Below are positions 16,868 to 25,414 of a stretch of 51,957 nucleotides of DNA, in pieces. The number at the start of each line of letters is the position of its first letter. Position 1 is the first letter of the stretch. Where the stretch lies: NCBI GenBank assembly GCA_007122985.1, contig SKSM01000183.1, positions 1-51,957 of the forward strand. The letters are read 5' to 3'. Under the pieces are notes generated by a model, which worked only from the letters and a program-made list of their open reading frames with translations, searched no databases and was not told the DNA's origin. A program made the position numbers and the translations under genes. Origin of the DNA: Nitriliruptoraceae bacterium. GTDB taxonomy: Bacteria; Actinomycetota; Nitriliruptoria; Nitriliruptorales; Nitriliruptoraceae.

Positions 16868-17943
16868 GCACGGAGTTCGTCACCCAGATGCTGCCGATCC
16901 GCGTGGTCTTCGGCATCGGCACCCTGGATCATCTCGGTGACGAGGCCGCAGAACTGGGCCTCGACCGGGTGCTGGTCATCGCGAGCCCGTCGAACGCCGC
17001 TGCTGCACAACGCGCCGTCGCCCTGCTCGGCCGACGCTGCGCCGGGCGGTTCGACGACGTCCGCCAGCACGTCCCCGAGACGCTGGTCTCCGACGCGGTC
17101 GCAGCCGCCCAGCAGGCGGACGCGGACGGGCTCGTCACGGTCGGAGGCGGCTCGACGACCGGGCTCGGCAAGGGGGTGGTCCACGACCTCGGGCTGCCGC
17201 TGGTCGCCGTGCCCACCACCTACGCCGGATCGGAGATGACCGCGATCTTCGGGGTCACCGGTGAGCACAAGCGCGCCGCCCACGACCCGCGCGTCGCGCC
17301 GCAGGTGGTGATCTACGACCCGGCGCTGACCACCTCGCTGCCGCCGTCGCTGTCGGCGCTCAGCGGCGGCAACGCGCTCGCGCACGCCGTCGAGGCGACC
17401 TGGATGCCACAGGTGTCACCGACGATCACCCACCTCGCCGCTGAGGCGGTCCGGGCACTGGCCGACGCCCTGCCAAGGGTCGTCGCCGCCCCGGACGACC
17501 TCGCTGCCCGATCCGACGCGCTGTACGGCGCGCACGTCGCCGCGCTGGTGCTGTCCTGGGCGGGTGTCGGGCTGCACCACAAGCTCTGCCACGTGCTCGG
17601 CGGCACCTACCGGCTGGACCACGCCGCCGCCCACACCGTGCTGCTGCCCCACGTCACGGCCTTCGTCGCGCCCGCCGTGCCCGACGCGCTGGCTGCGATC
17701 GCCCGGGCGCTCGGCACCAACACCGCGGCGGCCGGCCTGCACCGCCTCGCGCAGCGGCTGGGAGCACCGACCGACCTGCGGACGCTCGGCATGCCCGAGG
17801 AGTCGCTCGACACCGCCGCGCAGGCCGCCGCCGCGAGCGGCGGCTACGCGCCACGCCCGGTCGGCGTCCAGGACCTGCGGCTGCTGCTCGACGACGCCTT
17901 CGCCGGCCGCACGCCCCGCAGCTGGGAGACGGCACCGGCCTGA
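16864..17943 (+). CDS. Iron-containing alcohol dehydrogenase family, maleylacetate reductase-like
   Basis: 359 residues. Matches maleylacetate reductases rather than general Fe-alcohol dehydrogenases: RVVFGIGTLDHL at the start, VGGGSTTGLGKG for the nucleotide loop, VPTTYAGSEMTAIFG, SGGNALAHAVEA, and the hallmark LHHKLCHVLGGTYRLDHAAAHTVLLPH with its His residues. Maleylacetate reductase uses NAD(P)H to convert maleylacetate to 3-oxoadipate in hydroxyquinol and chlorocatechol routes. No intradiol ring-cleavage dioxygenase is in the window, so its partner must lie elsewhere or the substrate is another unsaturated oxo-acid. Start GTG 16864; a 129-bp gap separates it from the ligase. Confidence 0.88.
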   Translation: MSTEFVTQMLPIRVVFGIGTLDHLGDEAAELGLDRVLVIASPSNAAAAQRAVALLGRRCAGRFDDVRQHVPETLVSDAVAAAQQADADGLVTVGGGSTTGLGKGVVHDLGLPLVAVPTTYAGSEMTAIFGVTGEHKRAAHDPRVAPQVVIYDPALTTSLPPSLSALSGGNALAHAVEATWMPQVSPTITHLAAEAVRALADALPRVVAAPDDLAARSDALYGAHVAALVLSWAGVGLHHKLCHVLGGTYRLDHAAAHTVLLPHVTAFVAPAVPDALAAIARALGTNTAAAGLHRLAQRLGAPTDLRTLGMPEESLDTAAQAAAASGGYAPRPVGVQDLRLLLDDAFAGRTPRSWETAPA

Positions 17944-17993
17944 CGCGACCTGCGACCCGACCACCATCCGGTTTCCGAGCAAGGGAGGACGGC

Positions 17994-18497
17994 ATGACCA
18001 ACGACACCGCCGAGGTCGCGCGGCTGACCGCCGAACGCGACCGGATCCGCCAGGCCCACTTGCGTCCCCGCGACCAGCGGCCAGCGAGCACCGCACGGGG
18101 CGTCCACCACGTCGCACTGATCTCCTCGGACGTGGAACGCACGGTGCGCTTCTACCAGGACCTGCTCGAGTTCCCCCTGATCGACATGTTCGAGAACCGC
18201 GACTACCCGGGCTCGACGCACTTCTTCTTCGACATCGGCCACGGCAACACCCTGGCGTTCTTCGACCTGCCGGGCCTGGACCTCGGGCCCTACCAGGAGG
18301 TGCTCGGCGGCCTGCACCACTGCGCCATCTCCGTCGAACCGGCGACCTGGCAGCGGCTGCGTGACAAGCTCGACGCCGAGGGAGTCGACTACCTGCTCGA
18401 GAGCGAGGTGTCGATCTACTTCACCGACCCGGACGGCGCCCGGCTCGAGCTGCTGGCCGACCCACTGGGCGAGATGTACGGCACCAAGCTGCTGTGA
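17994..18497 (+). CDS. VOC (glyoxalase/extradiol dioxygenase fold) family protein
   Basis: 167 residues. After a basic N-terminal helix comes one to two beta-alpha-beta-beta-beta modules: GVHHVALISSDVERTVRFYQDLLEF, a second half starting GGLHHCAISV, and IYFTDPDGARLELLADP with the metal-binding Glu. Probable metal ligands are the first His of GVHHVAL, the His of LHHCAIS and that Glu. Family reactions include ring cleavage, isomerisation and lactone or epoxide opening. RBS GGGAGG precedes the ATG. Being directly after a maleylacetate-reductase-like gene, it may act on the same oxo-acid branch. It ends three bases before the convergent gamma-glutamyltransferase gene. Confidence 0.9.
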   Translation: MTNDTAEVARLTAERDRIRQAHLRPRDQRPASTARGVHHVALISSDVERTVRFYQDLLEFPLIDMFENRDYPGSTHFFFDIGHGNTLAFFDLPGLDLGPYQEVLGGLHHCAISVEPATWQRLRDKLDAEGVDYLLESEVSIYFTDPDGARLELLADPLGEMYGTKLL

Positions 18498-18500
18498 TGG

Positions 18501-20219
18501 TCAGTCCGAGAGCACCTCGATGCGGTGGTCGGCCTCACGACGGGTGTCGGTCGAACCGCGGATCTCGCCCGCCTCGTAGTCGATCTCGAGCGCCTGGATC
18601 GAACCGAAGTACAGCCGGCCGGGCCGCTCGGTGACGTCCCCCCAGCCACGCGCGAGCAGGTCGTCGCGCAGCCCCGCGTAGCCGGACTCCACCTCGATGG
18701 TCGTGCCGCTGACGTGGAACCGTGGCGCCGCGACCACCTCGTCCAGCGGCTGGTCGTGCAGGCCCCAGCGCGCGATCGCCGCGGCGAGCACGTTGGGGAT
18801 GCGCGGTCCCCCCGGCGAGCCGAGCCCGAGCACCGGCCGTCCCTGGTCGTCGGCGACGATCGCCGGAAGGCTCCAGGTGACCGGACGCCGGCCCGGTGCG
18901 GGCTCGTTGACCCCTCCCTGCCCGAGGTCGAAGCGCCGCAGGTGGTCGTTGAGGAAGAAGCCGTGGGCGTAGTTGCGTGACCCCCAGAAGTTGGTGATGG
19001 TGTTGGTCATCGACACCATCGTGCCGTCCGCGTCCACCGCGGTGATATGGGTGGTGTTGGGGTCGGTGCCCCCGAGCGGGGCGCCAGGATCGATCGACGG
19101 CACCGACAACAGGTCGAGGCCGTTGGCTTCGGCGACCGCCCGGTTGCGGTCAGGATCGGTGAGCCGCTCGACGGGCACATCGACGACGTCGGGGTCGCCG
19201 AGCTCCCACTGCTGCTGGGCGAACGCGATCCGCCAGGACGCGGCGAGCGCGTGCACGAAATCCGCCGAGGACGGGTCGAGGTCCGCGAGGCCGAGGGTCT
19301 CCGCCAGCTGCAACTGCTGCACGAGGCTGGTCCCGGGCAGGGCCGGCGCCGCGCCGATCACCTCGAGGTCACCGACCGGGCCGCTGGCAGGTGTGGAGGA
19401 CTGCACCTGGTAGGCACCCAGTGACGCGTCGTCGAGCCCCGCGACCTGGGCAGCGAGCTGCTGGCCGAGCTCGCCCTCGTAGAACGCCTCCGCGCCCTCT
19501 GTGGCGAGGATGCGCAGCGTGTCCGCCAGTTCCTGCTGCACCATGGTCTCGCCGGCGGACAGCGCCGCACCACCCGGGTAGAGGTGGCCGAGCTCACCCG
19601 TCGGCAGGGCGCCTGCGTCCGAGGCCAGCCGCTCGGCCAGCAGCCCGGAGACCGTCGCCCCCTCGGCCAGCTCGATCCCCGGTGCCAGGAGCTCACCGAA
19701 CGCGAGCGTCCCGTGCTCCTCGCTCAGCCGTTCCATGCCGGCCACGAAGCCGGGCACCCCGGTGTTGCTGGCCGGGATCCCGCCTTCGGGGACCACGTCG
19801 CGGTAGTCGTAGGCGCGCGGCTGCTCGCCCTGTTCGTAGACCAGCACCGCTCCCCCGCCGCCGAGCCCGGAGGTGAACGGTTCGACGACCGAGGATGCAA
19901 CCGCCGCGGCGACCGCCGCGTCCGCGGCGGTTCCCCCCTGCTCCAGGATCGTCATTCCGGCATCGACGGCGTCCGGATGGCCCGCGCTGACGCCGTACGC
20001 CTCCGGGACCGCGGCGTCCGACTCGTCCGACGCATCGGGCTCGTCGGGACCGGGGTCCGGCACCGACGGCGGGTCGGCGTCGAGCTCGGGAGGCTCCGAC
20101 TCCTCGACCGGCGCCTCCGGCACCACCTCGCTGTTCTTGGCTGGGTCACTGCACGAGACCAGCAGCACCAGCACGGCGGCGACGCCCACGGTGCCCGGTC
20201 GGCGGCTCAGGTCGTTCAT
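18501..20219 (-). CDS. ggt: Gamma-glutamyltransferase, secreted lipoprotein
   Basis: 572 residues, the usual proenzyme length. N-terminal signal with lipobox VLLVSC (Cys23) and an acidic Pro-rich linker to about residue 75, so the enzyme is anchored outside the membrane. Large-subunit motif TSGLGGGGAVLVYE is present, and the autoprocessing/nucleophile Thr lies in NTTHITAVDADGTMVSMT near residue 385, followed by SPGGPRIPN for the oxyanion loop. It cleaves gamma-glutamyl bonds of glutathione or gamma-glutamyl peptides. The adjacent co-directional membrane protein may or may not share a transcript (91-bp gap). Confidence 0.93.
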   Translation of the reverse strand: MNDLSRRPGTVGVAAVLVLLVSCSDPAKNSEVVPEAPVEESEPPELDADPPSVPDPGPDEPDASDESDAAVPEAYGVSAGHPDAVDAGMTILEQGGTAADAAVAAAVASSVVEPFTSGLGGGGAVLVYEQGEQPRAYDYRDVVPEGGIPASNTGVPGFVAGMERLSEEHGTLAFGELLAPGIELAEGATVSGLLAERLASDAGALPTGELGHLYPGGAALSAGETMVQQELADTLRILATEGAEAFYEGELGQQLAAQVAGLDDASLGAYQVQSSTPASGPVGDLEVIGAAPALPGTSLVQQLQLAETLGLADLDPSSADFVHALAASWRIAFAQQQWELGDPDVVDVPVERLTDPDRNRAVAEANGLDLLSVPSIDPGAPLGGTDPNTTHITAVDADGTMVSMTNTITNFWGSRNYAHGFFLNDHLRRFDLGQGGVNEPAPGRRPVTWSLPAIVADDQGRPVLGLGSPGGPRIPNVLAAAIARWGLHDQPLDEVVAAPRFHVSGTTIEVESGYAGLRDDLLARGWGDVTERPGRLYFGSIQALEIDYEAGEIRGSTDTRREADHRIEVLSD

Positions 20220-20310
20220 CGGCGTCCCTCGTCTGACGACGCGCCCATCGTGGCGGTGCCGTCACCCTCGGGCGAGCGAAGACCCGGCAGTTCGGACGAT
20301 GGCGGGCCGC

Positions 20311-21450
20311 TCACCGGTGGCGTTGTCCCCACTGCACGTGCAGCAGCGCCTCCAACGGTCCCCGTGGCAGCACCGACCGCCAGGCACTGGCAAGGACGAT
20401 GCTCGCGAGCGCGAACACAGCGAGGATGCCCATCGCCGGTACGACCCGGTCGGACGTGAGCACGTCCGGCGCGGCGTGGAGTGCGAGCAGGTGCGCGACG
20501 TAGACGGTCAGCGCGAGCTGACCGGTCACGACCAACGGCCGCGTCAGCCGTGGCACGACGTCCGCCACGAACAGTGATGCACCGAGGAGGGCGACCGCAG
20601 CTGCGGTGGAACCGATCAGCCACAGCGGCATCTGGCTGTGCGCGGTGTCCATCACCAGGTGGTCCCAGCCCGTGGGATCACCACCGGCGCCGAGCACCGC
20701 CCGCAGCAGCCGGCTGAGCGCCATCGCTGCTGCCGCCACCGTCGCACCCACGACGAGCAGCCGTCGACGGACGACGTGCGAGCGCAGGTCGCGCCGTCCG
20801 AGCCACATGCCGAACAGGAACGGCGCCAGCCAGGTGATCAGCGGATAGGGGCCCGACAGCACCAGTCGGTGGACGATGTCGACGACCGGGTCGGACAGGG
20901 CGACGCTCTGCCGGGAGAACACGGTGGGGTCGCTCAGATGACCCCAGAGGTAGCCGATGCTGCCGAGCGGAAGCGCGATCGCAGCGGCACCAACCAGCCA
21001 CCGGTCGGACAGGAGCAGCGCGACGGTGGCGACCACGAACAGCACCGCGTAGTCCTGCAGGATCACCGCCGCACCGTGATCGAGCTCCTGGAGCGCAAGG
21101 CCCAGCGGGAGCAGCAGCACCGCCCGCCACAGGAGCGTGGCCCGGGTACGGGCGCCGGAGGCGCGAGGCGACGCGGCCAGCAACGACACACCGACCCCGG
21201 CGACCAGCACGAACAGCAGTGACGCGCGGCCGTGGGCGATCGCGTAGGCCGTGCCGAGCCAACCCTGTGCATCCGTCGGTCCGACGTGCACCGCGAACAT
21301 CCCGAAGATGGCGATGCACCGTGCGAGATCGATGCCGACGATCCGCCCACGGACGGGCGCTGGAACGTCGGCGCCCGGCGCCGAGGTGGGGCGCAGCCGA
21401 CGAGGGGGCGTGCCCGAGCCGCGTGTCTCGCCCTCCTCCAACGCTGTCAT
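20311..21450 (-). CDS. Multi-pass membrane protein, DUF418/DUF1624 (acetyltransferase-like) family
   Basis: 379 residues with about ten hydrophobic segments. The first reads RIVGIDLARCIAIFGMFAVH, the R-hydrophobic-D-R-G-like entry helix of heparan-alpha-glucosaminide acetyltransferase-like and DUF418 proteins. The C-terminal half has PLVVTGQLALTVYVAHLLAL and ends RGPLEALLHVQW, matching the DUF418 tail. These proteins are thought to transfer acyl groups across the membrane or act in transport, but the reaction is not established. The ATG at 21450 has GGAG upstream. No partner gene defines a substrate here. Confidence 0.85.
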   Translation of the reverse strand: MTALEEGETRGSGTPPRRLRPTSAPGADVPAPVRGRIVGIDLARCIAIFGMFAVHVGPTDAQGWLGTAYAIAHGRASLLFVLVAGVGVSLLAASPRASGARTRATLLWRAVLLLPLGLALQELDHGAAVILQDYAVLFVVATVALLLSDRWLVGAAAIALPLGSIGYLWGHLSDPTVFSRQSVALSDPVVDIVHRLVLSGPYPLITWLAPFLFGMWLGRRDLRSHVVRRRLLVVGATVAAAAMALSRLLRAVLGAGGDPTGWDHLVMDTAHSQMPLWLIGSTAAAVALLGASLFVADVVPRLTRPLVVTGQLALTVYVAHLLALHAAPDVLTSDRVVPAMGILAVFALASIVLASAWRSVLPRGPLEALLHVQWGQRHR

Positions 21451-21784
21451 CCGCGCTCCATGGCCGGGGGCGGTGGTCGCAGGACGTCACACGCCGGGTG
21501 ACGCGGACCGCGCGTGCTGCCGTTGGCGCGTGCCGCGACGTGGTACTGCGTTTCGCCGCTTCGTCTGCCGTTCGTCGGTGTCACGCGACCTGACCCCGTC
21601 CGCACAGGCCGACGGCCGAGCTGCGCAGCAGCCGTGCCCGCTGCCAGCAAGTATGTCATGAGCGGCCGACCACGTCTCGAACCTGCCCGGAGCGAACCAC
21701 CTCAGCACCTCCCGGCCACCGACGAACGTCCGGTGTCGGCGAGCTCGCGGGGCCGCGGCGGGGCCAACGGACCACGCCGGCCCG
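21451..21784. other. 334-bp gene-free interval
   Basis: Between the DUF418-like gene and the aminotransferase, both on the minus strand. It would hold the promoter of the former and the terminator of the latter. Its codon-position composition is not coding in any frame. I see no clear -35/-10 pair, no U-tailed terminator and no repeat. Confidence 0.5.
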
Positions 21785-22984
21785 CTAGCCGAGGTGGGCG
21801 ACGATCCGGCGCAGCCCGGCGGCGATGTCGTCCTCGGCGGCAGCCAGCGACACACGGATGGCCCCCTCGCCTTCGCTGCCGAACGTCTCGCCCGGAGCCA
21901 CGGCGACCCCGGCGTCGCGCACCAACTCCTCTGCGAGTTCCACGCCGCTGCGACCGTGCAGCCGGAGCGGCAGCCACAGATAGAAGGCACCACTCGGCCG
22001 CTGGTAGGGCAGGCCGAGCTCGTCGGACACCTCGATGGCACGGTCGCGACGGCGGCGATAGCTCTCACGTCGCTCGGAGACGAACTCCTGTGGTCCTTGC
22101 AGCGCGGCGACCGCGCCGTGCTGCGCCGGGCCGTTCACGCAGGCCACCAGCGCCTCTTGCATCTTGACCATCGTGGCCAGGACCTCGGGCGGCCCCGAGA
22201 CGTAGCCGACCCGCAGCCCGGTCATCGCATAGGTCTTGGAGAAGCTGTGCACGGTGACGACACGCTCCGACCCACCTGGCAGCGCAGCCGGGCTGACCGC
22301 GACCGCTGAACTGGCCGCTGCTGGCCCCTCGGCGACGCCCGCGTCCTCCAACAGGTCGTCGAGGACGATCTGGTCGTAGCACTCGTCGGAGACGATCCAC
22401 AGGTCGTGCTCCTCGGCGAACCGCACCCAGTCGGACATGACCGCGGCATCCCAGACCACACCCAGCGGATTCGACGGACTGTTGATCACGACCATGCGGG
22501 TGCGCTCGCCGACCAGGTGGGCAAGCTCGTCGAAGTCGGGCCGGTAGCCCGTCTCGCGACGCAGTGGATACGGCACGGCCTGCAGGCTGGTCAACCGCGA
22601 GACCATCCGGTAGTTCGGCCAACCGGGGTCGGGCACCAGCACCTCGTCCCCGGGGTCGGCCAGTGCGAGCGCCGTGGCCGACAGACCCTGCATGGATCCG
22701 GCGGTGATCAGCACCTGGTCGGCGTCGACGTGGATCCGATTGACCCGCGCGAGCTTGTCGGCACAGGCCGCACGCAGCTCTGGGATCCCCGCATTGGGCG
22801 TGTAGCCGGTCTCCTTGCGCTGAATGGACGCGGTGATCGCCTCGAGGACGTGCTCGGGGGGAGCGGCGTCCGGCTGGCCCACCTCCAGCCGGATGACGGG
22901 CGCCGTCGAGGCCCAGGCCAGGTCCATCACCGCCCGGATACCGGACCGGGGAAGCTCTGCGCTGCGCGGCGGGATCTTCGGCAT
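21785..22984 (-). CDS. PLP-dependent aminotransferase, class I/II
   Basis: 399 residues, start at ATG 22984 (RBS GGGGAGAG); its ATG shares one base with the previous stop (TGATG). Fold-type-I landmarks: LEVGQPDAAPPEHV, GYTPNAGIPELR, SPSNPLG, IVSDECYDQI, the Schiff-base Lys in VHSFSKTYAMTGLRVGY, and the substrate-carboxylate Arg in GAIRVSLA. It would move an amino group between an amino acid and a 2-oxo-acid. It is the last gene of the sugar-acid operon, so it may remove the amino group from an amino-sugar acid or make use of pyruvate from the aldolase. Both roles are inference. Confidence 0.92.
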   Translation of the reverse strand: MPKIPPRSAELPRSGIRAVMDLAWASTAPVIRLEVGQPDAAPPEHVLEAITASIQRKETGYTPNAGIPELRAACADKLARVNRIHVDADQVLITAGSMQGLSATALALADPGDEVLVPDPGWPNYRMVSRLTSLQAVPYPLRRETGYRPDFDELAHLVGERTRMVVINSPSNPLGVVWDAAVMSDWVRFAEEHDLWIVSDECYDQIVLDDLLEDAGVAEGPAAASSAVAVSPAALPGGSERVVTVHSFSKTYAMTGLRVGYVSGPPEVLATMVKMQEALVACVNGPAQHGAVAALQGPQEFVSERRESYRRRRDRAIEVSDELGLPYQRPSGAFYLWLPLRLHGRSGVELAEELVRDAGVAVAPGETFGSEGEGAIRVSLAAAEDDIAAGLRRIVAHLG

Positions 22985-23856
22985 CAGGTCTCTCCCCAAT
23001 CGAGGATTCGACGGATGGTGTCACCGAGCAGGCCGGCACGCTCATCGGGCGACAGATTCGGCAGATGGTGTTCGACGAGCTCGAGACAGGCCCGGTAGCC
23101 GGGATCGTCGACGATCCACGGGAAATCGCTGGCCCACACCAGGCGATCCGGTCCGAACCGCTCCGCGAGCTGCCGCGTCACCGCAGCGACGTCGGGATAG
23201 GGATACGGCTCGGCGGAGAAGGCGTATGCCCCGCTGACCATCACCGCGACGTTGGGGAAGTCAGCGAGGGCGAGCACCTGCTCGAGCTGCGGCTGCGGCA
23301 CGGGGCCAGGGATTCGCGGCCGTCCGCGAGCGTCCACCGCGATCTCGTTGCGGGTGAAGCCCGAGTGATTGAGCACGACCTGTAGCTCCGGCAACCGGCC
23401 CACCAGCTCGGTGAGCGTGGGTAGGTCGCCAGGCCGCGGATACATCCACAGGACACGACCGGACGCCGCGAGTCGCTCGAGCGCCTCTAGCCACGGCGGG
23501 CGGTCCTCCAGGCGCCCTTCCAGAGCGAACAGGCGGAGCCCACGGAAGCCGTCCGCCGCCAGATCCTCGACGAGCCCGGCCGGATCCGGCGACTCGCCTG
23601 CCGTGGGATCGGTCAACGACGGTGGCGCCACGGCGACGGCCCGGAACCGGTCGGGTCGTGCGCCTGCCACCTCGGCGACGTAGCCGCGCTCTGGTCCCAG
23701 TGGCACCAACACGGCCCCGTCGACTCCCGCCGCGTCGAGGTGACCGACGAGCGACTCGACCCGGGCTTCGCGCTCGGCCGGGGCGATGGCATCGACGGTC
23801 CGTTCGGGGTCCTCCGAGCGCGGCAGGAACACATGGACGTGAGCGTCGACGATCAC
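22984..23856 (-). CDS. Amidohydrolase family 2 (TIM-barrel metal hydrolase), lactonase-like
   Basis: 290 residues. Metal motif IVDAHVHVFLP at the N-terminus, a middle His in VVLNHSGFTRNE, and the C-terminal metal/catalytic Asp in RLVWASDFPWIVDD, typical of the COG3618/amidohydrolase-2 group that contains sugar lactonases and 2-pyrone-4,6-dicarboxylate lactonase. Within a KDG kinase-KDPG aldolase operon, opening of a sugar-acid lactone is the best guess. The ATG overlaps the stop of the aldolase gene by four bases. Decarboxylase members of the same superfamily are an alternative. Confidence 0.88.
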   Translation of the reverse strand: MIVDAHVHVFLPRSEDPERTVDAIAPAEREARVESLVGHLDAAGVDGAVLVPLGPERGYVAEVAGARPDRFRAVAVAPPSLTDPTAGESPDPAGLVEDLAADGFRGLRLFALEGRLEDRPPWLEALERLAASGRVLWMYPRPGDLPTLTELVGRLPELQVVLNHSGFTRNEIAVDARGRPRIPGPVPQPQLEQVLALADFPNVAVMVSGAYAFSAEPYPYPDVAAVTRQLAERFGPDRLVWASDFPWIVDDPGYRACLELVEHHLPNLSPDERAGLLGDTIRRILDWGET

Positions 23857-24455
23857 CGGTCACCTCTCAGGACATCGGCCACCTGTGGTGCGATCCCGTC
23901 GATACCACCGATCGCGCTGCCGAGGCCGACCGCGACGGCGCCGGCGTCGAGCCAGTCGCCGACCTCCTGCAGGGCGATGCCGCCGGTCGGTACCACGGCG
24001 GCATCCGGGAACGGACCGCGGAGCACGCGCAGATAGGCGGGGGTCAGCGGCCCCGCAGGGAACAGTTTCACCGCCGACGCACCGGCGCGGCGCGCGGTCA
24101 CCAGTTCGGTCGGTGTCGCGACCCCCGGCAGGATGTCGATGCCGCGCTCGAGCGCACGGGTGATCAGCTCCACATCCAGGTGGGGACAGACCACGAACCG
24201 AACACCCAGGTCGGCCGCGTGGTCGAGCTGGTCGACCGTCATGACCGTGCCGGCGCCGATGACCGCATCGTCCGGCGCGCGCGCCAGCAGCCGCTCCAGC
24301 GCCCGAAGGGCGCTCGGCTGGTCGAGGGTGATCTCCGCAGCTCGCACCCCGGCGGCGAAGAGCTGATCTGCAAGGTCCTCGACGACCTCGTCGATATCCC
24401 TGCGACGAAGGATGGCAACGACGCGGGCTTCGCGCAGCGCGGTCACGAAGCTCAT
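23853..24455 (-). CDS. eda: 2-dehydro-3-deoxy-phosphogluconate (KDPG/KDPGal) aldolase
   Basis: 200 residues, usual size. Class I aldolase features: catalytic Glu41 in RAAEITLDQP, GAGTVMT, PGVATPTEL, and the Schiff-base Lys130 in SAVKLFPAG. It splits 2-keto-3-deoxy-6-phosphogluconate or the galactonate analogue to pyruvate and glyceraldehyde-3-phosphate. It follows the KDG kinase gene with an ATGA overlap, giving the paired last two steps of a sugar-acid pathway. The sequence does not tell gluco from galacto. Confidence 0.94.
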   Translation of the reverse strand: MSFVTALREARVVAILRRRDIDEVVEDLADQLFAAGVRAAEITLDQPSALRALERLLARAPDDAVIGAGTVMTVDQLDHAADLGVRFVVCPHLDVELITRALERGIDILPGVATPTELVTARRAGASAVKLFPAGPLTPAYLRVLRGPFPDAAVVPTGGIALQEVGDWLDAGAVAVGLGSAIGGIDGIAPQVADVLRGDR

Positions 24456-25414
24456 CGCACGATGCTCCGCGTGTCGCTTGCATCCCAAGCATCGGTGGTC
24501 AGGGCGTCGCCACGCAGCCCGTAGCAGCTGACCGCCGCCCCAATTGCAGCGTCAGCCGCCGCAGCCGGTCCGGACGTCGGCAGGGTCGCCACGAACGTGC
24601 CGAACAGCGCGTCACCCGCGCCAACGGGATCCACGACGACCGCCTCGGCCTCGCGGCGCTCCTCGCTGTCCGGAACGACCACACGCAGGTGCAGCTCGAC
24701 CACGCTGCCGTGCTGCTGCTTGTGCGTCTCGATCCCCGCCCGCATCCCGAAGGCCTCGACCGCGTCTGCAAGAGGGTCCCCGCCCTCCAGTCCCGCGCTG
24801 GCTAGGTCGGAGCGTCCCGCAGAGAGGATGTCGACCTCCGGCAGCAGCTTCTGCAGCCACCTGCCGGCGTCCGCACGCGACCACAGTGCCGAGCGGTAGT
24901 TGACGTCCAGTGCGACCGTCGCCCCGCACGCCCGCGCCGCAGTGACTGCGCTGTCGAGGGCCGCGCTCGGTCCGTCGCCCAAGGGCGGGGTGATGCCGGA
25001 GACCAACAGGCAGGTCTCGGCGTCCAGCCACTGCCGCCACGGGATCGAGGAGGCCTCGATGCGGCTGAAGGTCGACCCAGCCCGGTCGTAGATGATTCGC
25101 GGTGGACGTGGGAACGTGGCGAGCTCGAGGAAGTAGGCACCGAGCCGGGTACCGCCCGCACCCGTCGCGGGCACCGGCCGGACCTCGACCCCGTTGGCAC
25201 GGGCGTGGCGGCTCACCCGCCGACCCAGCGCTCCGTCGGGCAGCGCACTGACCCACGTCGACGGCATGCCCGCTCGCACCGCAGCGATCAGCGCATTGAG
25301 CTCCGCGCCCCCAACGGTGACGTCGAAGCTGTCCGTCGTCTCGAGCGAAGCTCCCGGCGGCACCGACATCCGCAGCATCGCCTCGCCGAAACCGAGCAGC
25401 CGGGCATAGGTCAT
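24452..25414 (-). CDS. kdgK: 2-dehydro-3-deoxygluconokinase-like PfkB sugar kinase
   Basis: 320 residues. N-terminal RLLGFGEAMLRMSVPPG and VTVGGAELNALIAAVRAG, and the C-terminal PfkB anion-hole motif VDPVGAGDALFGTF near residue 270 with the catalytic Asp. The FGEAMLR-type start and adjacent KDPG aldolase gene support phosphorylation of 2-keto-3-deoxygluconate. Start at ATG 25414 overlapping the permease stop (ATGA). A fructokinase or tagatose-kinase role is possible but less supported by the neighbours. Confidence 0.9.
   Translation of the reverse strand: MTYARLLGFGEAMLRMSVPPGASLETTDSFDVTVGGAELNALIAAVRAGMPSTWVSALPDGALGRRVSRHARANGVEVRPVPATGAGGTRLGAYFLELATFPRPPRIIYDRAGSTFSRIEASSIPWRQWLDAETCLLVSGITPPLGDGPSAALDSAVTAARACGATVALDVNYRSALWSRADAGRWLQKLLPEVDILSAGRSDLASAGLEGGDPLADAVEAFGMRAGIETHKQQHGSVVELHLRVVVPDSEERREAEAVVVDPVGAGDALFGTFVATLPTSGPAAAADAAIGAAVSCYGLRGDALTTDAWDASDTRSIVR

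Noticed and set aside
15031-17385. A 784-codon open frame on the minus strand
   Set aside because: Antisense shadow of the third ligase and the maleylacetate reductase-like gene, both of which have complete motifs on the plus strand.
21447-21659. A 70-codon minus-strand ORF overlapping the start of the DUF418-like gene
   Set aside because: Despite a tidy ATGA overlap, its codons use rare AGA, CGA, TTG and ACA and lack the third-position G/C bias of real genes here.
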